A DNA stretch of 64,000 nucleotides from AP-15 sp963789025 (GCA_963789025.1 CAWBIT010000010.1:1-64000), one strand, 5' to 3'. Counted from the first letter of the stretch, positions 28,735 through 38,146 are shown. Made by a program: numbers and translations. Notes: generated by a model not told the origin, from the sequence alone.

Positions 28735-29562
28735 TCAGGCGGTCCGGTCCCAGCCCCACCAGGCACAGAGCGCCTCCCCCATGACGAGCCGCCTGTCCTG
28801 ATCGCTGAGCCACGGCAATTCCTCGGTGAACATCGTCACGCATTGGCGCCACGAGCAGGGCATCTTCGTTATGTCTGTGCCCCAGAACATTCGGTTCGGA
28901 CCAAAGGCGTCGAAGACTTGCCGTAGATAAGTGTGCAGTGCCGGGAACGGATAGGCCTCGCTGGAATAGTGCGGCACGCCGGTCGCTTTGACCGCCACAT
29001 TGGGGAATTTCGCCAATGCAACAAGCTCCGGCATATGGGTCATGGCTGCGGCATCTTTGAGTGTGCTGGTGCCGCCTCTGCCGCCGAGGTGATCGATCGT
29101 CAAGCGAAGTCCGGGGTGGCGCTCGGCGATCCGGCCGAGTTCCGTCAGCGAACCCGTCGCCAGCGCGGCGATCGGGACGCCGGCCTCTTCGGCGGCCGCC
29201 CAAAGCCAGTCGATCGTGCCATCGTGCAGCCACCGCCGCGCGGGATCGGACAGGAACCCATACCGCAGGCCGAGCATTCCCGGTTGTTCTCTCCAGCTCG
29301 CGATGCGGGCACGGGATTCCGGCCGGTCGAGCGGCACTGCACCCATGATCGCGAAGCGGCCGGGGTAGTCCCGAACCGCCGCAATCGCCATTTCGGTCGA
29401 ATTTGGGTCCCAGCCCGGGGGATGAATGACGGCGGCGTCGACACCGCCCTCGTCCATCAAGACGATGGCCTGCTCAGGGGTAAAGGCGGTCACCTGGCGA
29501 TGCGACAGATTGCTCGGCAAGCCGCTTCCCCAGAGGTGGATTTGCGCGTCGACTATCTGCAT
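28735..29562 (-). CDS. Amidohydrolase-2 family metal-dependent hydrolase
   Basis: The product is 275 residues. MQIVDAQIHLWGSG holds the D-x-H pair of the first metal ligand set. TIDHLGGRGG supplies a histidine and RMFWGTDITK the late aspartate, in the order of the TIM-barrel amidohydrolase-2/PDC hydrolase family. These enzymes hydrolyse lactones or decarboxylate aromatic acids. It ends convergently against the ThuA gene and lies 18 bp downstream of the E1 beta gene, in the same operon direction. Confidence 0.85.
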   Translation of the reverse strand: MQIVDAQIHLWGSGLPSNLSHRQVTAFTPEQAIVLMDEGGVDAAVIHPPGWDPNSTEMAIAAVRDYPGRFAIMGAVPLDRPESRARIASWREQPGMLGLRYGFLSDPARRWLHDGTIDWLWAAAEEAGVPIAALATGSLTELGRIAERHPGLRLTIDHLGGRGGTSTLKDAAAMTHMPELVALAKFPNVAVKATGVPHYSSEAYPFPALHTYLRQVFDAFGPNRMFWGTDITKMPCSWRQCVTMFTEELPWLSDQDRRLVMGEALCAWWGWDRTA

Positions 29563-29580
29563 CGCATGCTTCCGCCCCGG

Positions 29581-30558
29581 TCACGCCGCCTCGGCAGGCC
29601 TGCGCCCTTCCAGCACCTCACGAACCCCGGTCATGATCCGCTTGCGGTCCGGGAACACGTGGCCTTCGAGGATTGGGCTGTAGGGGATCGGCACCTGCAG
29701 GGCGCAGATCCGCTTCACCGGGGCCTGGAGACGCGCGAATGTCGCCGCATCCTCGGTGGCAACCGCTGCGACCTCCGCCGAGAAACCGGCTGTCGGCCCA
29801 GCCTCGTCGGCGATGACGAGGCGACCCGTTTTCTGCACCGAGCGGCGGATCGCTTCGGAATCCAGCGGCACCAGCGTGCGCGGATCGACGACTTCGACCG
29901 AGATCCCCTCACGGGCCAGTTCTTCGGCCGCGGCAAGCGCCTCGTGAACGAGCCAGGCGAGGGCGACGATGGTCACGTCGCTGCCCTCGCGTTTGATGTC
30001 GGCCTTGCCGAAGGGGATCGTGTAGTCCTCCTCCGGCACAGGTCCCTTTCGCGTCATCAGCCGGTTCGACTCGAAAGAGATGACGGGGTTGTTGTCGCGG
30101 ATCGCCGTCTTTAGGAGCCCCTTGATGTCGTAGGGCGTCGAGGGCAGGAACATCTTCAGGCCGGCCAAATTCATGAACATCGAATAGGGAGACTGCGAGT
30201 GCTGTGCCGCGAGTTGCGTGCCGCCCCCCACGGCCGCCCGATAGAGGATCGGGAAGGTCACCTGGCCGCCGAACATGTAGTGGATCTTCGACGCCTGATT
30301 GACGATCTGGTCCATCGCGACAAAGCAGAATGTGACCTGCCGCCAGTCGACAATCGGGCGAAAGCCGCAGCCCGCCGCGCCGATCGCCATGCCGGTCAGT
30401 GCGGCTTCGGTGATCGGCGTCGCCCTGATGCGCCCGGGGCCGAACTCCTCGAGCAGCGGGCCGATGGGGTCGGTCGACATGTAGAAGATCTTGGGATCGC
30501 GCCGCATCTCCTCGGCGACCGCCTCGACGGCGGCCTCGTTGTAGGTCAGCTCTCGCAT
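29581..30558 (-). CDS. ThDP-dependent dehydrogenase E1 beta subunit
   Basis: The 325-residue product matches transketolase-like E1 beta subunits: RELTYNEAAVEAVAEEM, ATPITEAALTGMAIGAAGCG with the ThDP-contact glutamate, and the C-terminal VIADEAGPTAGF segment. With the alpha subunit just upstream it would form a 2-oxoacid (or acetoin-type) dehydrogenase E1. No E2 acyltransferase or E3 lies nearby, so the electron/acyl acceptor is unclear. Confidence 0.9.
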   Translation of the reverse strand: MRELTYNEAAVEAVAEEMRRDPKIFYMSTDPIGPLLEEFGPGRIRATPITEAALTGMAIGAAGCGFRPIVDWRQVTFCFVAMDQIVNQASKIHYMFGGQVTFPILYRAAVGGGTQLAAQHSQSPYSMFMNLAGLKMFLPSTPYDIKGLLKTAIRDNNPVISFESNRLMTRKGPVPEEDYTIPFGKADIKREGSDVTIVALAWLVHEALAAAEELAREGISVEVVDPRTLVPLDSEAIRRSVQKTGRLVIADEAGPTAGFSAEVAAVATEDAATFARLQAPVKRICALQVPIPYSPILEGHVFPDRKRIMTGVREVLEGRRPAEAA

Positions 30559-30589
30559 CGTCCGATCCTCCCGTCAGGCACAAAAAAGA

Positions 30590-30697
30590 ACGCTTCTAAC
30601 GCAGAGGACGCTGAGGATTCGCAGAGGGCCCGAAGGCAACAGAACCCCTTTGCGACCTCCGCATATCCTCCGCGACCTCCGCGTTAAAGCTTTTATT
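30590..30697. repeat. Imperfect palindromic intergenic repeat between E1 beta and E1 alpha
   Basis: TAACGCAGAGG near 30597 pairs with CCTCCGCGTTA near 30677-30687, and inner arms CGCAGAGG / CCTCCGC repeat the pattern. Elements with this CGCAGAGG...CTCTGCGTTA look are dispersed intergenic repeats in many Proteobacteria. It separates two subunit genes that are usually nearly contiguous, which implies a mobile palindrome settled inside the operon. Confidence 0.7.
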
Positions 30698-30701
30698 TCC
30701 A

Positions 30702-31682
30702 TCAGGCCGCAAAGGCGTCTTCGGTCGCCTGCTCTGGTAAGGGGAAGGGGCTCGCCTCGGCGAAGTCGACGGCGGCCTCGAGAGCGGCCACGATTTCGCG
30801 ATCCATGGCCTGGATCCCGGTGTCGTCGAGGTGACCCTGCTCTCTCAGCTGGCGCTCGAGTTGCGCGATAGGGTCCTTTCGCTGCCACGCTTCGCGCTCC
30901 GCTGGGTCTCGGGGATCGGGCTGCCCGCGGCGCTCGGTATGGGCGCGCTGACGGTAGGTCTTGCATTCGATCAAGGTCGGGCCGCCGCCCGACCGCGCCC
31001 GGTCAATGGCGCGGTTTGCCGCCTGATAGACGGCGAAGATGTCGTTGCCGTCGACCACGACACCCGGGATGCCGTAGCCGGCTGCGCGCGCCGCCACATC
31101 GCTCAGCGCGTGCGTCGCGGCGGCGGCGGTTTGCGCGGCATACATGTTGTTTTCGCACACATAGAGCATCGGCAATTTCCAGGTCGCCGCGATATTGAGG
31201 CACTCGTGGAAGGGCCCGGCGTTCGAGGCGCCGTCCCCGAAGAAGGAGACGGCCACGCCTCCCTTGCCTTCCATCTGTGCCGCAAGGCCTGCGCCGGTGA
31301 CGATCGCGATGCCGCCCGCGACAATGCCGTTGGCGCCGAGCATGCCGATGCCGAAATCGGCGATGTGCATCGAGCCGCCCTTGCCCTTGCAGTAGCCGGT
31401 TTGCCGCCCATAGAGCTCGGCCATCATGCGGTTGAGGTCGGCGCCCTTGGCGATGCAATGGCCGTGGCCGCGATGCGTCGAGATAATCCGGTCGCCGCGG
31501 TCGAGCGCGCTGCAGACGCCGACGGCGACTGCCTCCTCGCCGATATAGCAGTGCACGACGCCGTAGATCTTGCCGGCCAGATAATCGGCCGAGGCGCGCT
31601 CCTCGAAGCGGCGAATGGTCAGCATCCGGCGCAGCATCTCGCGCTGCGTGTCGGGCGGCAGGTTCGGCGAAAGGCTTTGCAT
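30702..31682 (-). CDS. ThDP-dependent dehydrogenase E1 alpha subunit
   Basis: The 326-residue product starts at ATG 31682 behind a GGAGGG site. It shows MLTIRRFEERA, STHRGHGHCIAKGAD, KGGSMHIADFGIGMLGANGI and the ThDP/Mg motif GDGASNAGPFHE...CENN. These are typical of pyruvate/acetoin dehydrogenase E1 alpha. Two partial copies of this gene or a close relative occur in the mosaic region (35838-36110 and about 52130-52182). Confidence 0.92.
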   Translation of the reverse strand: MQSLSPNLPPDTQREMLRRMLTIRRFEERASADYLAGKIYGVVHCYIGEEAVAVGVCSALDRGDRIISTHRGHGHCIAKGADLNRMMAELYGRQTGYCKGKGGSMHIADFGIGMLGANGIVAGGIAIVTGAGLAAQMEGKGGVAVSFFGDGASNAGPFHECLNIAATWKLPMLYVCENNMYAAQTAAAATHALSDVAARAAGYGIPGVVVDGNDIFAVYQAANRAIDRARSGGGPTLIECKTYRQRAHTERRGQPDPRDPAEREAWQRKDPIAQLERQLREQGHLDDTGIQAMDREIVAALEAAVDFAEASPFPLPEQATEDAFAA

Positions 31683-31759
31683 GGGGGTGATCCCTCCGGG
31701 CCGGGTGGGGGTCTGCATGATGAGCCAGCGCCGTAAGGGTGGCAACCGGAACCTCGGGA

Positions 31760-32221
31760 TCAGAGGCCCAAGTCGGAAAGGCCGGGGTGATCGTCGGGCC
31801 GCCGCCCGAGCGGCCAGTGGTATTTCCGGTCAGCCTCCTTGATCGGCAGATCGTTGATCGAAGCGAGGCGCCGCTGCATCACGCCAGCGGCATCGAATTC
31901 CCAATTCTCGTTTCCGTAAGAGCGGAACCAGTTGCCGCTGTCGTCATGCCACTCGTAGGCGAACCGCACGGCAATTCGGTTGTCGGTGAAGGCCCAGAGT
32001 TCTTTGATCAGGCGGTAGTCGAGCTCCCTGTTCCACTTACGGGTAAGAAAGGCGACGATCTCGGGGCGACCATTGATGAATTCCGCCCGGTTTCGCCACC
32101 GGCTATCCTCGGTATAAGCCAATGAAACCCGGTGCGGATCGCGGCTGTTCCAGCCGTCTTCTGCCATCCGGACCTTGACGATCGCGCTCTCGCGTGTGAA
32201 CGGCGGGATCGGAGCAGCCAT
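31760..32221 (-). CDS. DUF1348 (NTF2-like) protein
   Basis: The 153-residue product contains VRMAEDGWNSRDPHRVSLAYTED and the RWRNRAEFINGRPEIVAFLTRKW segment, then RIAVRFAYEWHDDSG and the C-terminal RKYHWPLGRRP; this is the DUF1348 nuclear transport factor 2-like signature. The fold is often a small-molecule pocket, but a reaction is not established. It lies upstream of the E1 genes on the same strand. Confidence 0.82.
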   Translation of the reverse strand: MAAPIPPFTRESAIVKVRMAEDGWNSRDPHRVSLAYTEDSRWRNRAEFINGRPEIVAFLTRKWNRELDYRLIKELWAFTDNRIAVRFAYEWHDDSGNWFRSYGNENWEFDAAGVMQRRLASINDLPIKEADRKYHWPLGRRPDDHPGLSDLGL

Positions 32222-32291
32222 CGAAAACCTCCTTTGCCAGCCAGCAACGGGCAACCGCGCCGCGACTCGCAACGTCAGCCCCGCCGCGACT

Positions 32292-32345
32292 TGTGCCCGG
32301 CTTCGACGAGCTGCTGTGTGCAATGAGAATTGGTCAATTTTATGG
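32292..32345 (+). repeat. Imperfect direct repeat, left copy flanking the phospholipase gene
   Basis: About 54 bp (centre CCCGGCTTCGACGAG...GGTCAATTTT). By eye about 44 of 54 positions match the copy at 34259-34312 in the same orientation. The two copies enclose just the phospholipase C-like gene. Confidence 0.7.
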
Positions 32346-32395
32346 TTTGGGCCGCGCCGAGTGCGGAGCCGACGCGATCGGGCCAGGTCGCCGCG

Positions 32396-34024
32396 TCAAC
32401 GCCATGCTGGGGGCCAAACCACTTGACCGGTACGGTCGTTGAGCAGCAGCGGGAGGTCGTCGCGACTGTCGCGGTAGCGGTCGTCGAAATCGAACAGGCC
32501 CTCGATCGAGCCCGCGAGCTGGTCGAACGAGCCTTGACCAGGGGGCGCTCCGCCCGGATTGTCGAGCGAGTCGATCCGGCCGAGTTGCCAGTTATCCTCG
32601 ATGAAGCGCAGCACCGAGGTCGTATCGAGCGTTGCATGATCGACGTAGTTGCGCTTTGCATAAGGCGAAATGAAGAGGAAGGGCAGACGCTGGCCATAGC
32701 CGCAGCGGTCGTTGAACGCAGTTGCGGGCGGCGGAACGATGGCGCAGATGCTGTCGAGGCCTCCCGGCTCAGTGGCGGAGGGATCGTTCGAGTGGTTGAC
32801 GATCGGCGGCATGACGTGGTCGTACCAGCCGTCGCTGTCGTCATACGTGACGATGATCGCCATGCTTGGCCAGTATCTGGATTTCTGCAATGCGTTGATC
32901 GTGTCGACCAGGAAGGTCTGCTCTGAGAGCGTGCTCCCGTCCTGAGGATGGCCGGTCGCAGTAGACGGCGCCTTGAGGAAGCTCACGGCCGGCAGATTGC
33001 CGGCATTGAGCGCGGCTGAGAACGAATTGAGATCGTATTGATGATTTGCTTGGTCCCCTTGGTGGCCGATCAGCGCGGTCGAGGTCGGAGGCAGATGATG
33101 GGGGTTGACGGTCGAGGGGTAATACTGGAACGGGTCGTAATGCACGTCGTAGTTTGAGCAAACGGCCTGCGTCGGGGTCGAGCCGGGCTGTGCGGTGAAG
33201 TCGGCATAGAACCAGCCCCAGGTAACCCCTGCGTTGTTGAGCAGGTCGCCGACATTGTGGCCGGTCATCGCGACCGCGGCGGCTGGCGGCGTCGATGTGC
33301 AATCATCGAGCGCAGAATCGAGATTGGCGACGACCGAGCCGTTGCGGATGACGGTTGTCAGGTTTGCTGTATTAGTCTGATGCGTCTGGCCCGAGATCAG
33401 GTTGAGGTGACCCAACACCGTGGCGCCAAACTCGGTGTCGAAGAAATTGTCGCTCATCGCGAAGTGCTGCGCATAGTTCCACAATGCCGTAACCGTGTTT
33501 CCATCGTAATAGCCCATGACGATCCCGGCAGGACACGGGACTTCGGCGCCGCTGCCAGGAGTGGCCGCGGCGCCGGTATTCAAAGGGAACGCGTCCATCA
33601 GACCGTAGTCAACGGCCAATTGCTCGTTCTTATAGGCGTTACTGTTATTGCAATCGAGGAATGCCTGATTGCGGTCGAGTTGGAACGGGTTGATCGCGAC
33701 CGCTCCTTTCGTAGAATTGTTATTCGCAGGATTGTTGGCATTGGGATTATCGGTCAGCAAAACGCCTTGCGGCACTCCGTTGACCAAAGTGCCGAGTCCA
33801 TTGACCGTAGGCGTGTCTTCCAGCGCGAAGAAAGGCGGCTCGCCCGGCGGGTTGAGCGCCACGGGATAGGTCCCGAAATAATGGTCGAAGGAATTGTTTT
33901 CCTGGAAGATCACGACAAGATGCCGGATTGGCATCGTCGTCCCGGGCGGAGCCGCGGCAACAACAGCCGCGCCCGCGGCGAGGACCACAAGGCTGAGCAA
34001 GCATGTCCTTCCGAACGCCTTCAT
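32396..34024 (-). CDS. Secreted phospholipase C / acid phosphatase-like phosphoesterase
   Basis: The 542-residue product has a signal peptide (MKAFGRTCLLSLVVLAAGAA, probable cut near VAAA). PIRHLVVIFQENNSFDHYFGTYP is the N-terminal motif of the phosphoesterase/PLC (AcpA) family. MSDNFFDTEFGATVLGHLNLISG and IIVTYDDSDGWYDHVMPP supply further metal ligands, and RLPFLFISPYAK is near the end. It is exported and probably cleaves phosphoester head groups in the periplasm or outside. It is bracketed by 54 bp direct repeats. Confidence 0.88.
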   Translation of the reverse strand: MKAFGRTCLLSLVVLAAGAAVVAAAPPGTTMPIRHLVVIFQENNSFDHYFGTYPVALNPPGEPPFFALEDTPTVNGLGTLVNGVPQGVLLTDNPNANNPANNNSTKGAVAINPFQLDRNQAFLDCNNSNAYKNEQLAVDYGLMDAFPLNTGAAATPGSGAEVPCPAGIVMGYYDGNTVTALWNYAQHFAMSDNFFDTEFGATVLGHLNLISGQTHQTNTANLTTVIRNGSVVANLDSALDDCTSTPPAAAVAMTGHNVGDLLNNAGVTWGWFYADFTAQPGSTPTQAVCSNYDVHYDPFQYYPSTVNPHHLPPTSTALIGHQGDQANHQYDLNSFSAALNAGNLPAVSFLKAPSTATGHPQDGSTLSEQTFLVDTINALQKSRYWPSMAIIVTYDDSDGWYDHVMPPIVNHSNDPSATEPGGLDSICAIVPPPATAFNDRCGYGQRLPFLFISPYAKRNYVDHATLDTTSVLRFIEDNWQLGRIDSLDNPGGAPPGQGSFDQLAGSIEGLFDFDDRYRDSRDDLPLLLNDRTGQVVWPPAWR

Positions 34025-34435
34025 GTGCGCTGCGCCCTAGCGAATTTGCGGCGATGTTAGGGAACTTTTGTTACGATGTTGTTGCTATAACGTGTGACTT
34101 TTGTTGCAGTGGGAGGCGGGCGCGGCTCGCGACAACCAGCAATTAAATCAGCGAATTGCCGTTCGCTGCATCTGCAGCGGATCTGCAGCAAAATCTCTCT
34201 CCATAGTTGAGCCACTGTCTTCATCCGGTGCCCCCGATCCGGGCCGCGCCGCGCGACGCGTGGCCGGCTTCGACGAGATGCAGTATAAAATGAGAAATCG
34301 TCAATTTTGTGGATGACAGAGATCGCAAAAGGCGTCTTCCGACGATGACCGCGGAGCCGGGGATTTGGCACCGAAGCCAAAGCGGGTCGAGCAACGACCC
34401 TCTTGCTGCAGTCGGCGCTGCCCGCATCGAATTTA
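34025..34435. other. Intergenic region, no gene seen
   Basis: About 410 bp upstream of the phospholipase gene. The part 34040-34220 is AT-richer and likely holds its promoter. The right copy of the direct repeat lies at 34259-34312. I see no coding frame with family motifs. Confidence 0.4.
34259..34312 (+). repeat. Imperfect direct repeat, right copy flanking the phospholipase gene
   Basis: Partner of the copy at 32292-32345 (about 44 of 54 matching positions, same orientation, 1.9 kb apart). Such flanking direct repeats could be target duplications of an old insertion or recombination substrates. Confidence 0.7.
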
Positions 34436-34906
34436 GACGTCCCGGTATTCGCGACTGCGCGCGGGATGCTGAATCGTGAGGATGACGATCTCCCTCTGCT
34501 CCCTCGTCGATCATGTAATAGACGCGGTAACTAGGGCGTCACGAGTGTCAGATTCTGAAGAGCGCGCAGTATTGCATCTCTCACCGCAAGCGTCGCGGAC
34601 GGATTTACGGGTACGCAGATACTCGCCAATCTCTGCAAGGTCGCGCGTCGTGCGCGGAGTGAACCGCAACTTCACCGATCAAAGCGGCGGAAAGCAGCCT
34701 CGACTTCGACATCCGTGGCAAACTCGCGCCGCTTCGCCTGCGCCAACCCTTCGAGCACTGTCGCCAAATGAGCCGGATCGACCGGCTCGGCCTCTAGCTC
34801 ACTCCCCGCCAAGTGAGAATGGCACGGGCGATATCATCCTGGGAGTCCGCAGGTAGCCGGCGCACGGCCTCGATTGCCTGTTCCAGGAGCTTGGTCACGC
34901 GCACAA
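34436..34906 (-). pseudogene. Decayed ParE-like toxin / antitoxin module
   Basis: This stretch is a damaged copy of the module at 51535-52052. The toxin part aligns over its C-terminal (SREYRD-like) and N-terminal (RFTPRTTRDLAEI-like) ends but lacks roughly 70 bp in the middle. The antitoxin begins VTKLLEQAIEAVRRLPADSQ (GTG near 34904) and is knocked out of frame near 34815 by loss of one A relative to the other copy. Neither gene can make a full product. It lies just left of an asnS fragment. Confidence 0.82.
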
Positions 34907-34987
34907 GATAAGAGCTAAACCGCCCTTTCGAAAGGAGGAACTCCAGTCCGGTCTCGGCTCGGGGAGACGCGGGCGCCGAGGGCCGCA

Positions 34988-35160
34988 TGCGTCAATATCT
35001 TGCGTTGCCGGGGGTGCGCGGCAACGGGATCGTGTCACGCACTTTTGGCGTTCAATCGCATGTCGGCTTTAATGGCCTTCAGGTAGTTCATCACGATGAG
35101 CGGCTTCTCTTGCGCTTTTTTTCATCAGATAGCGTTCGTGATCCGACTGCAGGTCCAGCG
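34988..35160 (-). pseudogene. asnS fragment A (two joined pieces)
   Basis: 34988-35047 matches the last ~20 codons of asnS (LPGVRG... region). After an internal deletion, 35048-35160 matches codons ~341-380 (region around IVMNYPKAIKAFYM). Several substitutions break the frame. Orientation equals the intact gene at 53987-55393. It directly precedes the SpoIIAA-like gene on the other strand. Confidence 0.85.
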
Positions 35161-35177
35161 ACCGAGAGGAACGGGTC

Positions 35178-35549
35178 ATGATCGAAATACTGGAAGGCTT
35201 CCCGGATGGTGTCGTGGCGGCCGTCGCCAAGGGGCGCGTGACCAGGAGGGACTACGACGAAATCCTCATCCCGGCCGTCGAGGCAGCGTTCAGGCGCCGA
35301 GAGAAGGTGCGGTGCTACTATGAGCTGGGGCGAGAGTTTTCGGGAATGGATGCCGGCGCCGTATGGGAAGACTTTCGGGTCGGGATCGGGCATCTCTCGG
35401 GCTGGGAACGGATCGCGGTCGTGACCGATGTCGAGTGGATCCGGCTCGCGATCAACGTGTTCCGGTTCCTGGTCCCGGGCGAAATCCGGATTTTTCCGAC
35501 AACCGAAGCGGCCGAGGCGCGGCGCTGGATCGTGGCCGGGCTGGAGTGA
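35178..35549 (+). CDS. SpoIIAA-like (STAS-fold) protein
   Basis: The 123-residue product begins MIEILEGFPDGVVAAVAKGR and contains VEAAFRRREKVRCYYELGREFSGM and WERIAVVTDVEWIRLAINVFRF, the pattern of the SpoIIAA-like family. These are small STAS-fold cytoplasmic proteins of unclear function. AGAGGAA is a good ribosome binding site 9 bases before the ATG. It sits between two asnS fragments, so it belongs to the rearranged region. Confidence 0.82.
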   Translation: MIEILEGFPDGVVAAVAKGRVTRRDYDEILIPAVEAAFRRREKVRCYYELGREFSGMDAGAVWEDFRVGIGHLSGWERIAVVTDVEWIRLAINVFRFLVPGEIRIFPTTEAAEARRWIVAGLE

Positions 35550-35639
35550 GGATCGCCCGGGGAGGCAACGTCGCAGCCGGCCGAGCCTTGGTCCTCCTTA
35601 GCGGTTCCTGTAGCCGCGAGTGCTGCTCCGATAGGCGTC

Positions 35640-35837
35640 AATACCGCGCGTTTCCCGGCGTCCACAGGACGGGGATCGCGCCGTGGCTCGTGGCGAGGCC
35701 GAAGCCGGCCTGCGGCACCGTGCTGTAGCGGCGCACCCCCACCCCTCCCTCCCCGCTCGCGCCCGCTCGCAGGGGAGGGAGGGGTGGGGGCGTAGTGCTC
35801 CTGGTCGATGCCGCGCTCGAATTCCGAGCCGACGATC
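35640..35837 (-). pseudogene. asnS fragment B with palindrome insertion
   Basis: 35640-35733 matches the 3' end of asnS up to the RRYGTVPHAGFG codons, with an internal deletion. A 55 bp palindrome (35736-35790) replaces the next ~12 bp, after which GTAGTGCTC resumes asnS. A jump then joins GAATTCCGAGCCGACGAT, the GIVGSEF codons. The palindrome sits at the same asnS position as in fragment H (53111-53574), so B and H probably share an ancestor. Confidence 0.85.
35736..35790. repeat. C/G-rich palindrome inside asnS fragment B
   Basis: Left arm CCCCCACCCCTCCCTCCCC (35736-35754) and right arm GGGGAGGGAGGGGTGGGGG (35772-35790) with a short C/G loop. Same family as 53251-53297 and 53408-53454. Confidence 0.85.
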
Positions 35838-36110
35838 CCCCCGAGCGAGCGCGGTACAGACGCCGGCAGCGACCGTCTCCTCGCCCATGCAGCGCGGCAC
35901 GACGCCGTAGATCTTGCCGGCCAGATAGTCGGTCGAGGCGTGCTCCTCGAAACGGCGGATCGTCAGCATCCGGCGCGGCATCTCACGCTGCGTGTCGGGC
36001 GGCCGGCGAAAGGGTTTGCATCGGCGTGATCCCTCGGGGCGGGTCGGGGCACCTTCGTGATGGGCCAGCGCCGGAAGGGTGAAAACTGCAAGCTCGGGCC
36101 CGCGCTACGA
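35838..36110 (-). pseudogene. Fragment of an E1 alpha dehydrogenase gene
   Basis: This stretch closely resembles 31510-31750: the codons for MLTIRRFEERA...DYLAGKIYGVVH plus the upstream leader with its ribosome binding site. Differences include CGRMEE-type changes and small indels. It carries only the first ~60 codons and is fused to asnS fragment B at its 5'-most internal end, so it is non-functional. Confidence 0.85.
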
Positions 36111-36192
36111 AGCCAACCGACCGCTCCTGAGCCATTCCGGCCGTTGCGGCAGGGGTGGAGGGCATGCGGCCCCACCCCGCCTTGTCCCTAGG

Positions 36193-37870
36193 TTATTTGC
36201 TGATCTCGGCTTCGGCTTTTGCCATCGTCGGGTGTGCACTACACGCCCCGCACTCGGGAGCGCTGAGCCAAACCGTCCCCAAATCCTGGTTGGAGTAGTG
36301 GCTCGGGCCGATCTTCCAGCCGTGGACGTAAGAGCGCAGCGGCACCAACCGGTTCCACCAGAACGTGAGGATAAAATGCGCCTCCTCGTCCAGCACGCGG
36401 TTGTTGTACTGGAGCATCAGAGTGCGCTGCTTCGCGAGATCGGTCTCGTGCAGCATCTTCTCGTAGATGTCGAGCTCTTTCGGATCCTCGTAGTAGCCGT
36501 AATTCGAGTCGCTGACCGAGCGCGGCAACCAGGGCTGGACATCCAAAACCGGGTTGACCATGCCGTGGCAACTGCCGCCGGTCGAGACGCTGAAATCGCC
36601 GCTGCGCAAGGCGGCGAACCACGGCCCGGTCGGCACGACCTGCTGGGTGACGTGCAGTCCGATCTTGCTCCATTGATCAATCAGCCAAGTCCCGAGATAT
36701 TTGTATGGCTGATCGACGTTGCGGTTCATCATCTCGAAGGTCAGGCTTTCGGCGCCCGCCTCTTTCAGCAGCCGGCGAGCCTCGGCTCGCGACTTTTGGA
36801 TGTCGGGCCAGAAGCCGGCCATTTTTTCGAGCTGGTCCTTGCTGGGCGCCAGCGGCGAGCCCGGAAAAACAAGACCACCGACAGTGTGCATGAGGGATAC
36901 CTGGGAAAGGCCCGGGGCGCTGCCCCAGCGGTCGATCGCCAGGGTCAGGGCGCGGCGCACCCGGACGTCGTCGAACAGCTTTTTCTGGTGGTTGATCCAG
37001 GCCCCAGGGTGCAGTTCCAGTCGCTCTGCTGCACCACGATCTTGTCGCCAAGTTCCTGCTTCAGCTGCTCTATCGCCGACGGCGGGTAGCCGCGAAACTC
37101 AGTCGCGGCGCGGTCGGAGCGGATCGCATCGAGCTGCACCGCCTGCTTCGGCGCGTAGATTCCGATGAACCCGTCGAGATAGGGCAGGCCCTTGTGGTAG
37201 TAATCTGGGTTGCGCACGCCCTTGATCGACTGGCCGGTTTCGAACCCGGCGAACTTGAACGGGCCGGAGCCCAGGATGTTGTGCTCGTACCAATGGACGT
37301 CATTGTCGAGCACCTTCTTCTGGTAGATCCAGTTGAAGGGATCGGCGAGCGCCGGCAGAAAGGCGCTGGTTGCGAACTTCAGATGAATGACGACGGTGTG
37401 CGGGTCCGTCGCCGTGATGTTGTCGACCATCATGAAAGTGGCGGCGCGGGGGCTGACGACGCCTTCCGGCGGAAAGGCGATCTTGTTCAGGCTCGCCGCG
37501 ACGTCGGCAGCGGTCAGCTTCTCGCCGTTGTGGAACTTGACGTCGTCGCGGATCTTGAAGGTGTAGGTCTTGCCGCCATCAGTCGGCTGCGGCATCGCGG
37601 TGCACAGGTCGCAGACGATGTCAGTGGTCGACCCCGGATTGTTGGGGTTGATCCTGATCAAGACGCTGTAGAACGGCGCCGCCGAGTGGATCGTCGCATG
37701 GTCTCCTCGCGCTGCGCGTCGAAGCTGGGCGGCGAGTCCGCCGGGATCATGTAGGACAGCGTACCGCCATACTTCGGCGTTTCCTCCGCCTGTCCAGGTA
37801 CTGTCGCTATGAGGGCGAGGGCGAAGTCGGCACCGAGACCGGCCGCCCAGAACCAGAACCCTGGTTTCAT
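36193..37870 (-). pseudogene. ABC-transporter substrate-binding protein (family 5), two frameshifts
   Basis: An ATG at 37870 behind AGGAGG begins a lipoprotein/secreted-type N-terminus (MKPGFWFWAAGLGADFALAL). Reading continues through KYGGTLSYMIPADSPPSFDAQREET, then needs a frame change near 37697. The following frame has YTFKIRDDVKFHNGEKLTAADV, FNWIYQKKVL and GSGPFKFAGFETG, all typical of peptide/dipeptide-binding family-5 proteins. A second change is needed near 36998 to reach RVRRALTLAIDRWG and the C-terminus. Intact family members are ~530 residues, matching the sum. No permease genes are adjacent. Confidence 0.85.
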
Positions 37871-38069
37871 CGCTTCCTCCTGTTCGATCAACCCTATTGC
37901 TAAGTCTATGCGTAATCGTATAGGCGCGATGCAAAAAGGTCTATTGTGCTTGCGCCGAAATTTTTCCCGACAACGTGATCGAGACAGGCGGAACCCACCC
38001 GCCTCTCAAACCCGGTCCACGTGAACCGTGAGCCGGTGGCGGCCCGTCGAGGCGGGGCGCCGCGGCGGT

Positions 38070-38146
38070 GCCCCAATACCTCGCGTTGCCGAGGGTTGGC
38101 GGGAAGGGGATTGCGTCGCGCACGTTGGCGAGGCCGGTGACGCAGG
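38070..38146 (-). pseudogene. asnS fragment C (3' end only)
   Basis: About 75 bp matching the last ~25 codons of asnS (ANVRDAIPFPRTPGNARY region), in the same orientation as the intact gene. It lies in the gap upstream of the substrate-binding pseudogene and downstream of the carbamoyltransferase gene. Confidence 0.8.

Noticed and set aside
36079..37089. 336-codon plus-strand frame opposite the substrate-binding pseudogene
   Set aside because: The minus strand has strong family-5 binding protein motifs; the plus frame has none.
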